Source: Leptospira sp. (GTDB lineage Bacteria > Spirochaetota > Leptospiria > Leptospirales > Leptospiraceae). From it: 64,000 nucleotides of DNA. Below are positions 18,744-27,415 of this stretch, piece after piece. The translations under genes were made by a program, and so were the position numbers. Each line of letters starts with the position of its first letter. The stretch's first letter is position 1. The notes below the pieces were generated by a model that worked only from the letters and a program-made list of their open reading frames with translations, was not told the DNA's origin and did no database searches. The stretch covers positions 1 through 64,000 of the forward strand of contig JACVCB010000005.1 in assembly GCA_016742255.1 (NCBI GenBank), given 5' to 3'.

Positions 18744-19174
18744 TTCTTAGATTCTTTTTTGATGACACTTAAAAACACTGCTGGGATTGAACAAGGTTTC
18801 CGTTCCGAATAATCAAAAAAGACAATTGCAGTTTTAGCACGAGCAATTTCTTTTCCATCCTTATGTGTGATCACATACAACATATCCAATGATTTTGATG
18901 AAATTTGATCTACATACAATTGGATGTTTAGATCATCAGGGAAAAAAGCTTCTGATTTATAAACAATGGCTACGTCAGAAACAACTATCCCTTTGCCTTC
19001 TACATTGATCTCAGTCCATCCATGAGAATGGAAAAATCTAGCCCTACATTCGTGTGTTAATGTCAAAATCGCATCATGAGCCAAATGACCGGCAAAATTG
19101 ATATCTGATATTCGAACTGATAAGTATGTTTCAAATATTTTATGATTTGGAATCTCGATTTTTATTCTAGGCAC
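18740..19174 (-). CDS. Hotdog-fold acyl-CoA thioesterase
   Basis: 144 residues of the 4HBT type: SDINFAGHLAHDAILTL carries the Asp/His positions used by 4-hydroxybenzoyl-CoA thioesterase-like enzymes. Starts immediately after the glycerol-3-phosphate dehydrogenase stop, last gene of a five-gene operon, and overlaps the end of meaB by four bases tail to tail. Substrate unknown, probably a fatty acyl-CoA. Confidence 0.75.
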   Translation of the reverse strand: MPRIKIEIPNHKIFETYLSVRISDINFAGHLAHDAILTLTHECRARFFHSHGWTEINVEGKGIVVSDVAIVYKSEAFFPDDLNIQLYVDQISSKSLDMLYVITHKDGKEIARAKTAIVFFDYSERKPCSIPAVFLSVIKKESKN

Positions 19175-20815
19175 TTAATCAACATACCACTGATAACGTT
19201 CATCAACTTTTTTGACTTCTTCTTTCAGGCGATCTGCGCTCCAACCAAGTAACTTAGCAATTTTTTTATCAAGACGAGTTCGTTCCGAAGTTTCTACTTT
19301 CCCCACTGTTCCGACTCCAGACCTTCTGAAATAAAAATCAGTTAAATGATGAATGTCTTCATTTAGAACAATGTATTCAACTTCGTCTTCAAAATACATC
19401 TCACCATTAGGAATTCGATATGTATCCAATCCTTTTAAAGATAATATTTTCCAAGTTAAACTTCCATACCGCCTAACTAAAGTATCGATCTTATTCCCCG
19501 AAACATGTGGGAACTTAAATTGAATTTCCGTCACTAATTCTTTAAGGTTCTGATATCTTCCGCCAAGTAATGGAGTGAACTTTGTGACACAAGTTACATG
19601 TTTTCCTTTTGTATAAGTATCAATTGCATTCACTAAACTTTCTGCAACCGCTCTACTTGTTGTGTATTTACCACCTAAGGCTGAAAAAAAACCTGGGAAC
19701 CCTTCATTTTCATAATGAAAAATTTCCGACTTCCTTGATGCAGAGTATGTTCCCTCCGTACTACCTGGATCCTCTACAAGTGGCCTTAATCCACCATAAT
19801 AATAATCGACATCTTTTAATGTTAATTTTGCAAAACCAAAACTGAAATTCACTTCATCTATCAAATCAACAATTTCAGATTGTTTAACTTTAAATTTGTC
19901 TGGATCATCCTCATATGCAGTATCAGTAGTTCCAATGATTGTTTTCCCACGCCATGGTATAACAAATAAATGTGAGCCATCTCGTTTTGACAATACAACA
20001 CATTCATTTCCGCAAATATTGCGTACAACTGCGTGGATCCCTTTAGATCGAACTAATTTTTTTTCAGCAGAAATCCCCGCCATTGATTCGATTATATCTG
20101 CCCAAGGTCCTGCCGAATTGACAACTACCTTAGCGGATACCAAAACTTTTTTGCCAGTGATTTCATCTGTTAATCCTACCGTATAACCACCGCTATTTTG
20201 TTTTTTTAAGGTAGTAACTGCCAAATAATTAAAAGCATGTGCACCTTTTTCTTTTGCAGAAAGGATAAATTCCGTTGTATGTTTCTCTGGATTTGGGTTT
20301 GCATAGTCGTAATATTGGAAACTTCCTTTGAGTGATTTTCTACCAAGCCCCATCACTTTATATATTGTTTCCGCTACTGAATTCCATCGGTATTTGGGAA
20401 GTTGAACATCTGGATCAATATCTTTGTTTCTATCAAAAGATAGTAAATTGTATAATTCCATTCCTAATAATAACAGAATCCTTTGGAAGAGAGACCGAAT
20501 CGGAATGATAAATCCCATAGGACGAACTGCGTGTGGAGAGATTTTTGCTAGATACCTCCGTTCTGATAAAGATTCACGCACAAGCCCTAGTTCAAAATTC
20601 TTTAAATAACGTAGCCCACCGTGGATCAGTTTGGAAGTAGCTTGGCTCGTGCCAGATGCATAATCATTCTTCTCCACTAGAAGGCAATTATACCCTCTTA
20701 GTGTTGCATCCCACAATACATTGGCACCAGTAATCCCACCTCCAATGACAAGAATATCGTATTCTTTTTTTAAATGATCTAATCTCGAATTTTCTTGTTT
20801 GGTGCTATTTTTCAT
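19175..20815 (-). CDS. glpD: Glycerol-3-phosphate dehydrogenase, FAD-dependent
   Basis: 546 residues from the ATG at 20815; an in-frame extension would run into the upstream lipid kinase gene. Oxidises sn-glycerol-3-phosphate to DHAP with electrons to quinone. FAD-binding GGGITG at 25-30, then TSQATSKLIHGGLRYL (the GlpD signature) and a C-terminal helical domain. Four bases after the lipid kinase stop. In this operon the DHAP could feed ether lipid synthesis. Confidence 0.9.
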   Translation of the reverse strand: MKNSTKQENSRLDHLKKEYDILVIGGGITGANVLWDATLRGYNCLLVEKNDYASGTSQATSKLIHGGLRYLKNFELGLVRESLSERRYLAKISPHAVRPMGFIIPIRSLFQRILLLLGMELYNLLSFDRNKDIDPDVQLPKYRWNSVAETIYKVMGLGRKSLKGSFQYYDYANPNPEKHTTEFILSAKEKGAHAFNYLAVTTLKKQNSGGYTVGLTDEITGKKVLVSAKVVVNSAGPWADIIESMAGISAEKKLVRSKGIHAVVRNICGNECVVLSKRDGSHLFVIPWRGKTIIGTTDTAYEDDPDKFKVKQSEIVDLIDEVNFSFGFAKLTLKDVDYYYGGLRPLVEDPGSTEGTYSASRKSEIFHYENEGFPGFFSALGGKYTTSRAVAESLVNAIDTYTKGKHVTCVTKFTPLLGGRYQNLKELVTEIQFKFPHVSGNKIDTLVRRYGSLTWKILSLKGLDTYRIPNGEMYFEDEVEYIVLNEDIHHLTDFYFRRSGVGTVGKVETSERTRLDKKIAKLLGWSADRLKEEVKKVDERYQWYVD

Positions 20816-20819
20816 AAAT

Positions 20820-21749
20820 TTAACATTTAATTGGCAATACCTTGGGAAGAACTTTAAACTGAGCAGGAAGTTGCCCCATATTTTCTCCATCTACATCGAT
20901 AAATACATCTTCTTCAGACTCTGCTTTGAGTTCAGTAATTTGTTTGGAAATTACTTTGGCATCATCAGATAATTTTCCTTGGTAAAGATTTCCAAATTTG
21001 CGAAGTGTTTCAAAAACAGAAACGTCTTGGATTGCTAATAAATCCATTTTCCCATCATCTAACTTCGCTTTCGGTGCAAACCACATTCCTCCTCCAGCAA
21101 ATTCGCCATTCGCACAAACAATTAACCGACATTTATTTGTGATTTTCTCAAATTTGGAAAGTGTGAGTGTGATTTTTTTATTTGTATAAGAAAACAAACA
21201 AACAACTGTATAAAAAAGGAATACACCTTTCCCACCAATAAACCTACCTAACTTTGATTGGTTTACCCTATATACAACTTCTCCACCCATTCCAAAATCA
21301 GCCAAATTCAAACACAAATATTTACCTTTTGATTTATCGGGCTTGGTATAGGTAACATCAATTAAATCAATATGTCTTTCATCGCCATTTAATGCTTGTT
21401 CCAATGCTTTTACCGGATTTTTAGGAACGTTTACAGTTTTGATAAAATCATTGCCCCGGCCAGCAGGGATTGGACTAAATACAACATTTTTATTGATCAA
21501 TTTTCCATTTTCGAAAAGTCCATTGATAATATTTGAGAATGTACCATCTCCTCCAATACCTAAAATCCAATGATACCCTTGTTTTACGGATTCTTTTGCG
21601 ATATCTTTGGCGGCTTTTTCTTTGGTAGTTACTTCATAGGAATAGGGAATCCCCTTCTGGATGAGAATAGGTTCAATTTTTTGCCAAACTTTTGCAGAAA
21701 GGCCTCCACCTGAAACTGGATTTAAAATTACCTTTATCTTTCTCATCAT
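20820..21749 (-). CDS. Diacylglycerol/lipid kinase (YegS family)
   Basis: 309 residues. ATP-binding loop GGDGT at 66-70 with NPVSGGG near the N-terminus, the hallmarks of DAG kinase catalytic domains. Overlaps the TetR gene by four bases (ATGA). Phosphorylates a lipid alcohol, most likely diacylglycerol or a related glycerolipid. Confidence 0.87.
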   Translation of the reverse strand: MMRKIKVILNPVSGGGLSAKVWQKIEPILIQKGIPYSYEVTTKEKAAKDIAKESVKQGYHWILGIGGDGTFSNIINGLFENGKLINKNVVFSPIPAGRGNDFIKTVNVPKNPVKALEQALNGDERHIDLIDVTYTKPDKSKGKYLCLNLADFGMGGEVVYRVNQSKLGRFIGGKGVFLFYTVVCLFSYTNKKITLTLSKFEKITNKCRLIVCANGEFAGGGMWFAPKAKLDDGKMDLLAIQDVSVFETLRKFGNLYQGKLSDDAKVISKQITELKAESEEDVFIDVDGENMGQLPAQFKVLPKVLPIKC

Positions 21750-22387
21750 GTTTCTCCTTTGTTTCCACCTGAAAATAATCCAAAAAATAAAACATGTTCA
21801 ATCGTTTCTAAATAAGCTTTTTCACTTTTTATTTCATTTTGAAAATGCCCATCGAGAATCACTTCTACTGCACCACGTATCATTCCCCATGCAACAGCCA
21901 CATTGGGATAGGTACCTCGTGAGTTGATGAGATTTTCTATTTTTGCTTGTTTGTAAATTTTTTCTAATAAAGACAATCGATTTGATCTTTCATCAGTGAG
22001 CATTTTTCTCATATCTTCAGAAACATTGTCAATGTTTAGATTCACTCCACATTGTTTTGCAACAAGGTACATATGTTTATCACCTAAACAATGATCTATG
22101 TAGGCTCGGATCGCACGCCTAGACATTTCAATTGCAGTTTTTTCTTCGAAAGCTTTTTCTAGCCTTCCCCGCAGACGAACATAATCTTCATATTGAATAC
22201 GAGCCATCAAATCATCTTTACTTTTAAAGTGTAGATAAATTGTCCCTCGTCCAATTTCTAAATGTTTTGCGATATCATCCATCTTCACAAGAGATGGATG
22301 TTTTGTTCGAAAAAGTTCAATCGCGCAATTTAGTATATCCGTTTCTCTTTGTGCAAATTCTCTTTTTTTCCTTTCAGAAACACCCAT
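21746..22387 (-). CDS. TetR/AcrR-family repressor
   Basis: 213 residues with an N-terminal helix-turn-helix (DIAKHLEIGRGTIYLHFKSKDDLMARI) and a helical ligand domain. Sits between the AGPS-like gene and the lipid kinase gene with a one-base and a four-base overlap, so it is co-transcribed and probably regulates the same operon in response to a lipid or acyl-CoA ligand. Confidence 0.9.
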   Translation of the reverse strand: MGVSERKKREFAQRETDILNCAIELFRTKHPSLVKMDDIAKHLEIGRGTIYLHFKSKDDLMARIQYEDYVRLRGRLEKAFEEKTAIEMSRRAIRAYIDHCLGDKHMYLVAKQCGVNLNIDNVSEDMRKMLTDERSNRLSLLEKIYKQAKIENLINSRGTYPNVAVAWGMIRGAVEVILDGHFQNEIKSEKAYLETIEHVLFFGLFSGGNKGET

Positions 22388-24003
22388 TATTTTAATCCTA
22401 ACAATCCACCTGGATTCATAATTCCCTTTGGATCAAAAGTTTTTTTGAGAGAAGAAAGGATACGAAGCCCTTCTTTCCCTACTTCTTTTTCCATCCAAGG
22501 AGATAACATTCTTCCGATCCCATGATGATGTGAAAGTGATCCACCATTTTCATGGATACTATCGATTATTCCTTTATGAAATTTAATAAAAGAAGAAACT
22601 TCATTTTGTTTGTCCATTGGGCTTATGAAAATAAAGTATAAATTTGCACCATTTTCATAGGCATGGGATATATGGACCATACATGATGTATTTTCAAAAC
22701 TTTTTATATAAGCTCTTGTGTTTTCCCATAATGTATGAAGATTGGACCAACTAACGGCAGTTTCTAAGGTATCGATCCTAATACCTTCATCCATTAAATA
22801 ATCACGCAAGTAGGCACTTGAATACCTTTGGTGTAACCATTTGTTAACCGGTGATTCTCCTGTAGAAAACCCACCATTTCGTTTAGCGATTCTTTTGATT
22901 TTCTTCAAAACTTCTTTTGTATAGGAAGGGTCTCCATCAATGATGATATGCATAAGAGATCTTTGCATTGGTTTGTAACCAATGAACCTAAGAAAAAGGT
23001 CCTCTTTGCCTCCATGTAATCCACTCATATGAAAAGAAATATCAGTTTCTTCTGGATCTTGGATTCGGAAAAAATGAGGTTTACCAAATCCTCCTTGCAT
23101 CACTTCACGCATTGTCTCAACTGCACTTTCAAAGTTTTTGAAAATAAAAGAACCTTTCGCAGAATTTTGCGTGTGGTATTTACGAATTTTTAAAGTAGCC
23201 TTTGTAATGACACCAAAACTTCCTTCCGCTCCAAGAAACAAACGAAACATATCTGGACCAATGGAAGCTGCGGGATAAACTTTCGATTCGAATTTACCAG
23301 AAGGTGTAATAGCCGTTAATCCAAGAAGAATATCTTCGATTTTACCATACCCAGTGGAAGCTTGCCCTGCCCCTTTTGCAGCAATCCAACCACCTACAGT
23401 TGAAAATTCAAAGGATTGTGGGAAATGACCACAGGTATATCCCCTGTCATTTAAATGTTTTTCTAATTCGGGTCCATATACTCCAGCTTCAACTGTTACT
23501 GTTGAATCAATCGCATTAAATTCAATGATGCGATTCAATCGAGACAAATCAAGGGAGATTCCTCCTTTTGGAGCTTGTAGTGCTTTTGTGACTGTAGATC
23601 CCGCACCAAAAGGAATGACAGGAATTTTATTTGCATTCGCAAGAGCTAATATTTCCTCAATTTCCTTTTCGTTTTTAGGAGAGACCACTACATCAACTAC
23701 ATCCGAAACTTCACCAAACCGAGCTTTATAGATCTCAGTATAAAATTTTCCTATTGAATGTTTTGCTCGACTAACATCGTCTATTGAAACATTCGAATTC
23801 CCCACAATTTTTTTAAGTTTTGAAATGACTGTTGGACTTAACTTAGATTTCTTTAATGGTTTTAAAGGGAGTTCACCTTTAGGAAGAGAAGATTTAAATT
23901 CGTTTGATACTGGGAATTGATGATTTAAAAAATCCAATGTATGTGAGGGAAGTTTTTCTTCCACTTCTTGTGATCCCCATTTATAGATGTTTCGAGTTTG
24001 CAT
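22387..24003 (-). CDS. AGPS-like FAD-linked oxidase (alkyldihydroxyacetonephosphate synthase family)
   Basis: 538 residues from the ATG at 24003 (a TTG four codons earlier is possible). N-terminal FAD_binding_4 domain (VIPFGAGSTVTKAL, STVGGWIAAKGAGQASTGYGKIED) and the late SLSHHHGIGRM motif, the histidine-rich active-site loop of alkyl-DHAP synthase. That enzyme swaps the acyl of acyl-DHAP for a fatty alcohol to form ether lipids. The neighbours (GlpD making DHAP, lipid kinase) fit. A D-lactate dehydrogenase-like role is the alternative. Confidence 0.8.
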   Translation of the reverse strand: MQTRNIYKWGSQEVEEKLPSHTLDFLNHQFPVSNEFKSSLPKGELPLKPLKKSKLSPTVISKLKKIVGNSNVSIDDVSRAKHSIGKFYTEIYKARFGEVSDVVDVVVSPKNEKEIEEILALANANKIPVIPFGAGSTVTKALQAPKGGISLDLSRLNRIIEFNAIDSTVTVEAGVYGPELEKHLNDRGYTCGHFPQSFEFSTVGGWIAAKGAGQASTGYGKIEDILLGLTAITPSGKFESKVYPAASIGPDMFRLFLGAEGSFGVITKATLKIRKYHTQNSAKGSFIFKNFESAVETMREVMQGGFGKPHFFRIQDPEETDISFHMSGLHGGKEDLFLRFIGYKPMQRSLMHIIIDGDPSYTKEVLKKIKRIAKRNGGFSTGESPVNKWLHQRYSSAYLRDYLMDEGIRIDTLETAVSWSNLHTLWENTRAYIKSFENTSCMVHISHAYENGANLYFIFISPMDKQNEVSSFIKFHKGIIDSIHENGGSLSHHHGIGRMLSPWMEKEVGKEGLRILSSLKKTFDPKGIMNPGGLLGLK

Positions 24004-24088
24004 AGAAGTTACCAAAAATCCTTATTTGCTCCAAATTTTGAACCAAATTCACAAATTGACAATCAAAAAAAATTTTTGTTCGTTTTAT

Positions 24089-24541
24089 TTAACCGCGTAA
24101 CTCTTTAAAATACTCAGCACGAACAGATGTTAAAAACTCAATTGATAATGTGATTCCGAATAATAATGACAAAGTTTCTCTTAATACTTCATCCAAATCA
24201 AATCCAGTTAACAACCATTCTATGAGTTCAAAACAAATATCTAATGCGGGTAAAGAATTTGATGGTGTATTCCCTTTTGCAATTGCTATCAGTAATTTGG
24301 GAATTTCGCCAGTTTGATTGTTTGCAATTAAATTTCTGATTTCAGTAGGATATGAAACCATTAACTTTTGTTTGATTGCGTTTGGTGTGAATACTAACTG
24401 ATCTTCTCTTAATTCCAAAGCCATGAGTAGATGGTCTTTTAAATTTTTTTCAGAGTGATGGCTATCTTGCCAAACAAGTAGAGTTTTTTCCCCTACAAGA
24501 GAATCTTCAAACGGTGAGAATGGATATGGTTTTTTTTCCAT
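24089..24541 (-). CDS. Hypothetical helical protein
   Basis: 150 residues, acidic, mostly helical, no signal peptide. No family recognised. Its ATG lies directly after a terminator-like hairpin downstream of the HU gene, so its expression could come partly from read-through of the HU promoter. Confidence 0.6.
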   Translation of the reverse strand: MEKKPYPFSPFEDSLVGEKTLLVWQDSHHSEKNLKDHLLMALELREDQLVFTPNAIKQKLMVSYPTEIRNLIANNQTGEIPKLLIAIAKGNTPSNSLPALDICFELIEWLLTGFDLDEVLRETLSLLFGITLSIEFLTSVRAEYFKELRG

Positions 24542-24546
24542 AAAAT

Positions 24547-24570
24547 TCCCAGGTAGATTCCCACCTGGGA
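24547..24570 (-). terminator. Terminator/attenuator hairpin behind the HU gene
   Basis: Perfect 8-bp arms (24547-24554 and 24563-24570) around an 8-base loop, followed on the minus strand by AATTTTAT and the start of the next gene. It lies 13 bases after the HU stop. The position makes it an intrinsic terminator or an attenuator with partial read-through into the downstream gene. Confidence 0.65.
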
Positions 24571-24582
24571 GAATTGATGACT

Positions 24583-24888
24583 TTATTTTTTAGGTGGGAC
24601 AACCGCATCTTTGCAAGTTTTAGAAAGAGTGAATTTCACAACTGTTTTTGCTGGGATAACAATCGCTTCACCAGTTGCAGGGTTTCTACCTTTTCTCTTT
24701 GGACGATTACGTTTAACAAGTTTACCTAGACCAGGAATGACAAATGCACCATTCTTCTTAGTTTCTTTGTAAGCGAGTTCAACGAAAGAGTCCAAAAATG
24801 CTGCTACATTTTTTTTGGTCATTCCAGTTGTTTCAGCGAGTTCGCTGAGCATTTCGGACTTTTTCATTGGGGTAGGAGTTGTTGCCAT
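24583..24888 (-). CDS. HU-family DNA-binding protein
   Basis: 101 residues, typical HU: helical dimerisation part, then the beta-arm signature (GKLVKRNRPKRKGRNPATGEAI) and KTVVKFTLSKTCKDAV. An N-terminal MATTPTP extension and a PPKK tail make it about ten residues longer than E. coli HU. AGAGGAA precedes the ATG. Compacts DNA. Confidence 0.93.
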   Translation of the reverse strand: MATTPTPMKKSEMLSELAETTGMTKKNVAAFLDSFVELAYKETKKNGAFVIPGLGKLVKRNRPKRKGRNPATGEAIVIPAKTVVKFTLSKTCKDAVVPPKK

Positions 24889-25028
24889 ACTTTGATTTTC
24901 CTCTAAACCATTTAACGGTTACACATTATTTACAAAACTACCTGTTTTGGTACAAGATTAAAATCATTTTGGATACAATTTTTCTTAAAATTCCCTAAGA
25001 AAATCGTAGTTTTTGCAAAAAAACCTTT

Positions 25029-25045
25029 ATTTTCCTAAGGAAAAT
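25029..25045. promoter_or_regulatory. 17-bp perfect palindrome, possible operator
   Basis: ATTTTCCT-A-AGGAAAAT, centred 29 bases upstream of the 25066 start and in the divergent interval with HU. A related but imperfect CCTAAG-containing sequence (TTCCCTAAGAAAAT) lies about 40 bases to the left, near 24988. A pair of such sites is what a dimeric repressor would need. Purely sequence-based. Confidence 0.45.
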
Positions 25046-25065
25046 GGGAATTTCTTCCAAAACTC

Positions 25066-26343
25066 ATGACTTCCATCAAGTACAAGAAGATCGTTGTCGT
25101 TTTCAAACGAACCAAATACGAGTTGGATTTGGAAACATATGGTTCCATACAAGCCTATAAGGAAGTCACAAAACAAAATCCAGAGGTATTCCAAAGAACG
25201 TATGAATCCCATGAAAGGCAAATTCGTTCCCGTGAGTATCTAAAAACACATGTATTTCCAAAGGCTGATTTTGTTTTCCGAGAACACTTTGACCCAGAAT
25301 CCGGTTCGAATTATGACTTAGTTGTGGCTCATGGTGGTGATAATCATTTTACATATGTTGCTCATTTGGTCGGCAATACTCATTTAATTGGGTGTAATTC
25401 AGATCCAGATTCTTCTGTTGGGGCTCTTCTTGGGTTTACAGCAGAAGAACTTGGTGAAGCCGTAAAACATAATTTTAAACAAACAAAAATAGAGTCTTGG
25501 TCACTCTTAGAAACTGAAATTGTCTATCCAAATGGTACAAAACTTAAGACTGTTCCAGCTGTATGTGAACTTTCCATCCGAAACAATAGCCCAGATCTCA
25601 CTTCAAGGTTTTGGATTTCGTATTTGGACAAAAAGGAAGAACAAAAATGTTCTGGATTACTAGTTTACACAGGTGCAGGATCAACAGGTTGGATCAGTTC
25701 TTGTTTCCCTAAGAAATTCCCACCATTTTCGAAACATGAGCCATTTTTCCATGTGTATTCCAGAGAAATACGAGTCAAATCACGAGAAACAGAGTTTTCC
25801 TTGGCAGATTTTAGGGCTTTGGATCAAGTGGAAGTTATTTCCGAAATGAATGGTGGTTTGGCAGTGGATTCTCTAACAGAGAGACACTACCCGTTTCCAC
25901 CATATGCAAAAGCGGTAATCAAATTATCGCCTGAGAAATTATTTGTAGTCGTTCCACTAAAGAGAGGGGAATCCATGCAGGACTTACCATACGAAATCGA
26001 ACAAAAGCGCATCAATGGAACTGTCATTGTTCAAATTAAAGGACGGATGGAATCTGGTCCGTTAGACCGAATCACCCAAACCATACTTGATGAAATGGTT
26101 GGTGCCGATAGAAAACATTTGATTTTAGATTTTTCTGAATTACGTTACATATCTAGTTTAGGAATACGAATGATACTAGATGTAAAAATGAACTTACAAA
26201 AACGAAACAAAGAAATGGCTCTCGTTGGTGTAACAAGTTCCATTTTACAGGTGTTCCATCTTTTAGGTTTATCAAATGCATTCCAATTTTTTTCTGATCG
26301 AGAAGATGCTTTAAAGTCTTTTGAGGAGCCATCTAAGTCCTAG
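25066..26343 (+). CDS. NAD-kinase-like domain fused to a STAS domain
   Basis: 425 residues. Residues about 5-300 look like an ATP-NAD kinase: GGDN at 90-93 in place of GGDG, NSDPDSSVGALLGF (111-124) and TGAGSTGW (202-209). Residues about 308-420 are a STAS domain with DFSELRYISSLG (355-366), where S363 or S364 is at the usual phosphorylation site of anti-anti-sigma proteins. The M304 codon (25975) is preceded by GAGAGGGGAA, so a separate STAS protein of 122 residues could also be translated. A kinase reaction is inferred from fold motifs only. Confidence 0.75.
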   Translation: MTSIKYKKIVVVFKRTKYELDLETYGSIQAYKEVTKQNPEVFQRTYESHERQIRSREYLKTHVFPKADFVFREHFDPESGSNYDLVVAHGGDNHFTYVAHLVGNTHLIGCNSDPDSSVGALLGFTAEELGEAVKHNFKQTKIESWSLLETEIVYPNGTKLKTVPAVCELSIRNNSPDLTSRFWISYLDKKEEQKCSGLLVYTGAGSTGWISSCFPKKFPPFSKHEPFFHVYSREIRVKSRETEFSLADFRALDQVEVISEMNGGLAVDSLTERHYPFPPYAKAVIKLSPEKLFVVVPLKRGESMQDLPYEIEQKRINGTVIVQIKGRMESGPLDRITQTILDEMVGADRKHLILDFSELRYISSLGIRMILDVKMNLQKRNKEMALVGVTSSILQVFHLLGLSNAFQFFSDREDALKSFEEPSKS

Positions 26344-26904
26344 ATGACTCCACGAATTTCCGTTTGGATCTCCAATTCGGTTTTCGTTTCTTTTTTAGTG
26401 ATTTCTATATTCTATTCCCTCATTTACTACGAAAACTCCTTCCTTAAAGAGGAGTCCATTTCACTCATAAACGAAAAAAACAGAAGTTTTGCGAGAGTAC
26501 AAGAATTGTCTCGAATCAAAAATCAATTCCCAATTGCTTACCAATGCCATTATAATTTTGGATTATCTGATGGATCTTTATATGAATCTACCGAAAAAAT
26601 CCCTTATTCCATTTACAAAAGGTTAAGGTTAGGTGATTCAATTGAAATTTACAAAAAGGAACTGAGGATTTTAGGAAAACCTACAGCAATTTCGAGAATA
26701 ATGGGGAATGAAGAGCCACTCCCCCTTTTAGAGAACTTAGAAAAATATTTTAAATTTAGTTTTTACTATTTCCTTACTTTAACGGCTGTTTTTTTGGCTA
26801 TTAGGGTTTCGGAATTGTTACTTCGAACTTATCCTTCCCAGAAAAAACCAAATGAGACTGACGTGATTGTTGTAAATAATTCTCAGGATTTACATCAAAA
26901 GTAA
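26344..26904 (+). CDS. Small membrane protein, two helices
   Basis: 186 residues: N-terminal helix (about 11-27), a soluble extracytoplasmic domain of about 110 residues, and a second helix (about 137-155) followed by a cytoplasmic tail. ATG directly follows the TAG of the NAD-kinase/STAS gene, so the two are coupled. The middle part (YESTEKIPYSIYKRLRLGD) resembles DUF3592-like domains weakly. Its last 104 bases overlap the opposing gene. Confidence 0.65.
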   Translation: MTPRISVWISNSVFVSFLVISIFYSLIYYENSFLKEESISLINEKNRSFARVQELSRIKNQFPIAYQCHYNFGLSDGSLYESTEKIPYSIYKRLRLGDSIEIYKKELRILGKPTAISRIMGNEEPLPLLENLEKYFKFSFYYFLTLTAVFLAIRVSELLLRTYPSQKKPNETDVIVVNNSQDLHQK

Positions 26905-27328
26905 CAAAACACATATATTTATCGTATTTCACTACATACATAAATTCCATATAATTGAGATGTGTATTTTGAGTCATAAAACCACGTAACCATTTGCTAT
27001 CGCGATATACTCTTTCGTATTGGATGTTAGTTGCATCTATTTTCTTGATTGATTCTGCTGACTCTTTTGAATAATCACGACTCATGATTTCTTTTTTGAG
27101 CGTCTTAATCAGGTTATATTCGAGTTTTGCTTTATTAGGTGGTAAATTTTCTGGACGTGTTTTATAGTAGTACTCGAACAACTCTTTGTCTTGGCCTTCT
27201 TTGGCATCGTGATTTTCTTGATTCACGTCGGTAGATGTTGTTTGTGGTTTAGTGTCCTGTGCAGAGATTGAAACAACTGCTAAACTGAACAAAATGGTAA
27301 AGAGAAGGCTTTTTTTCGAGAGTTCCAT
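26801..27328 (-). CDS. Secreted hypothetical protein
   Basis: 175 residues from the ATG at 27328, which gives a signal peptide (LLFTILFSLAVVSISAQ); a start farther upstream would read into the next gene's leader. The mature part contains YYKTRPENLPPNKAKLEYNL. No known family. Its 3' end overlaps the 26344 gene by 104 bp on the opposite strand, unusually long for this window. Confidence 0.6.
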   Translation of the reverse strand: MELSKKSLLFTILFSLAVVSISAQDTKPQTTSTDVNQENHDAKEGQDKELFEYYYKTRPENLPPNKAKLEYNLIKTLKKEIMSRDYSKESAESIKKIDATNIQYERVYRDSKWLRGFMTQNTHLNYMEFMYVVKYDKYMCFVTFDVNPENYLQQSRQSHLVFSGKDKFEVTIPKP

Positions 27329-27415
27329 AGTTACTATTATCGGATTTTCTAAGTAAATTTCAAAATAAAATTTTCGGTTTTCAAAAAGAGAAACAAGGTT
27401 CAAAACAGTTTTATC

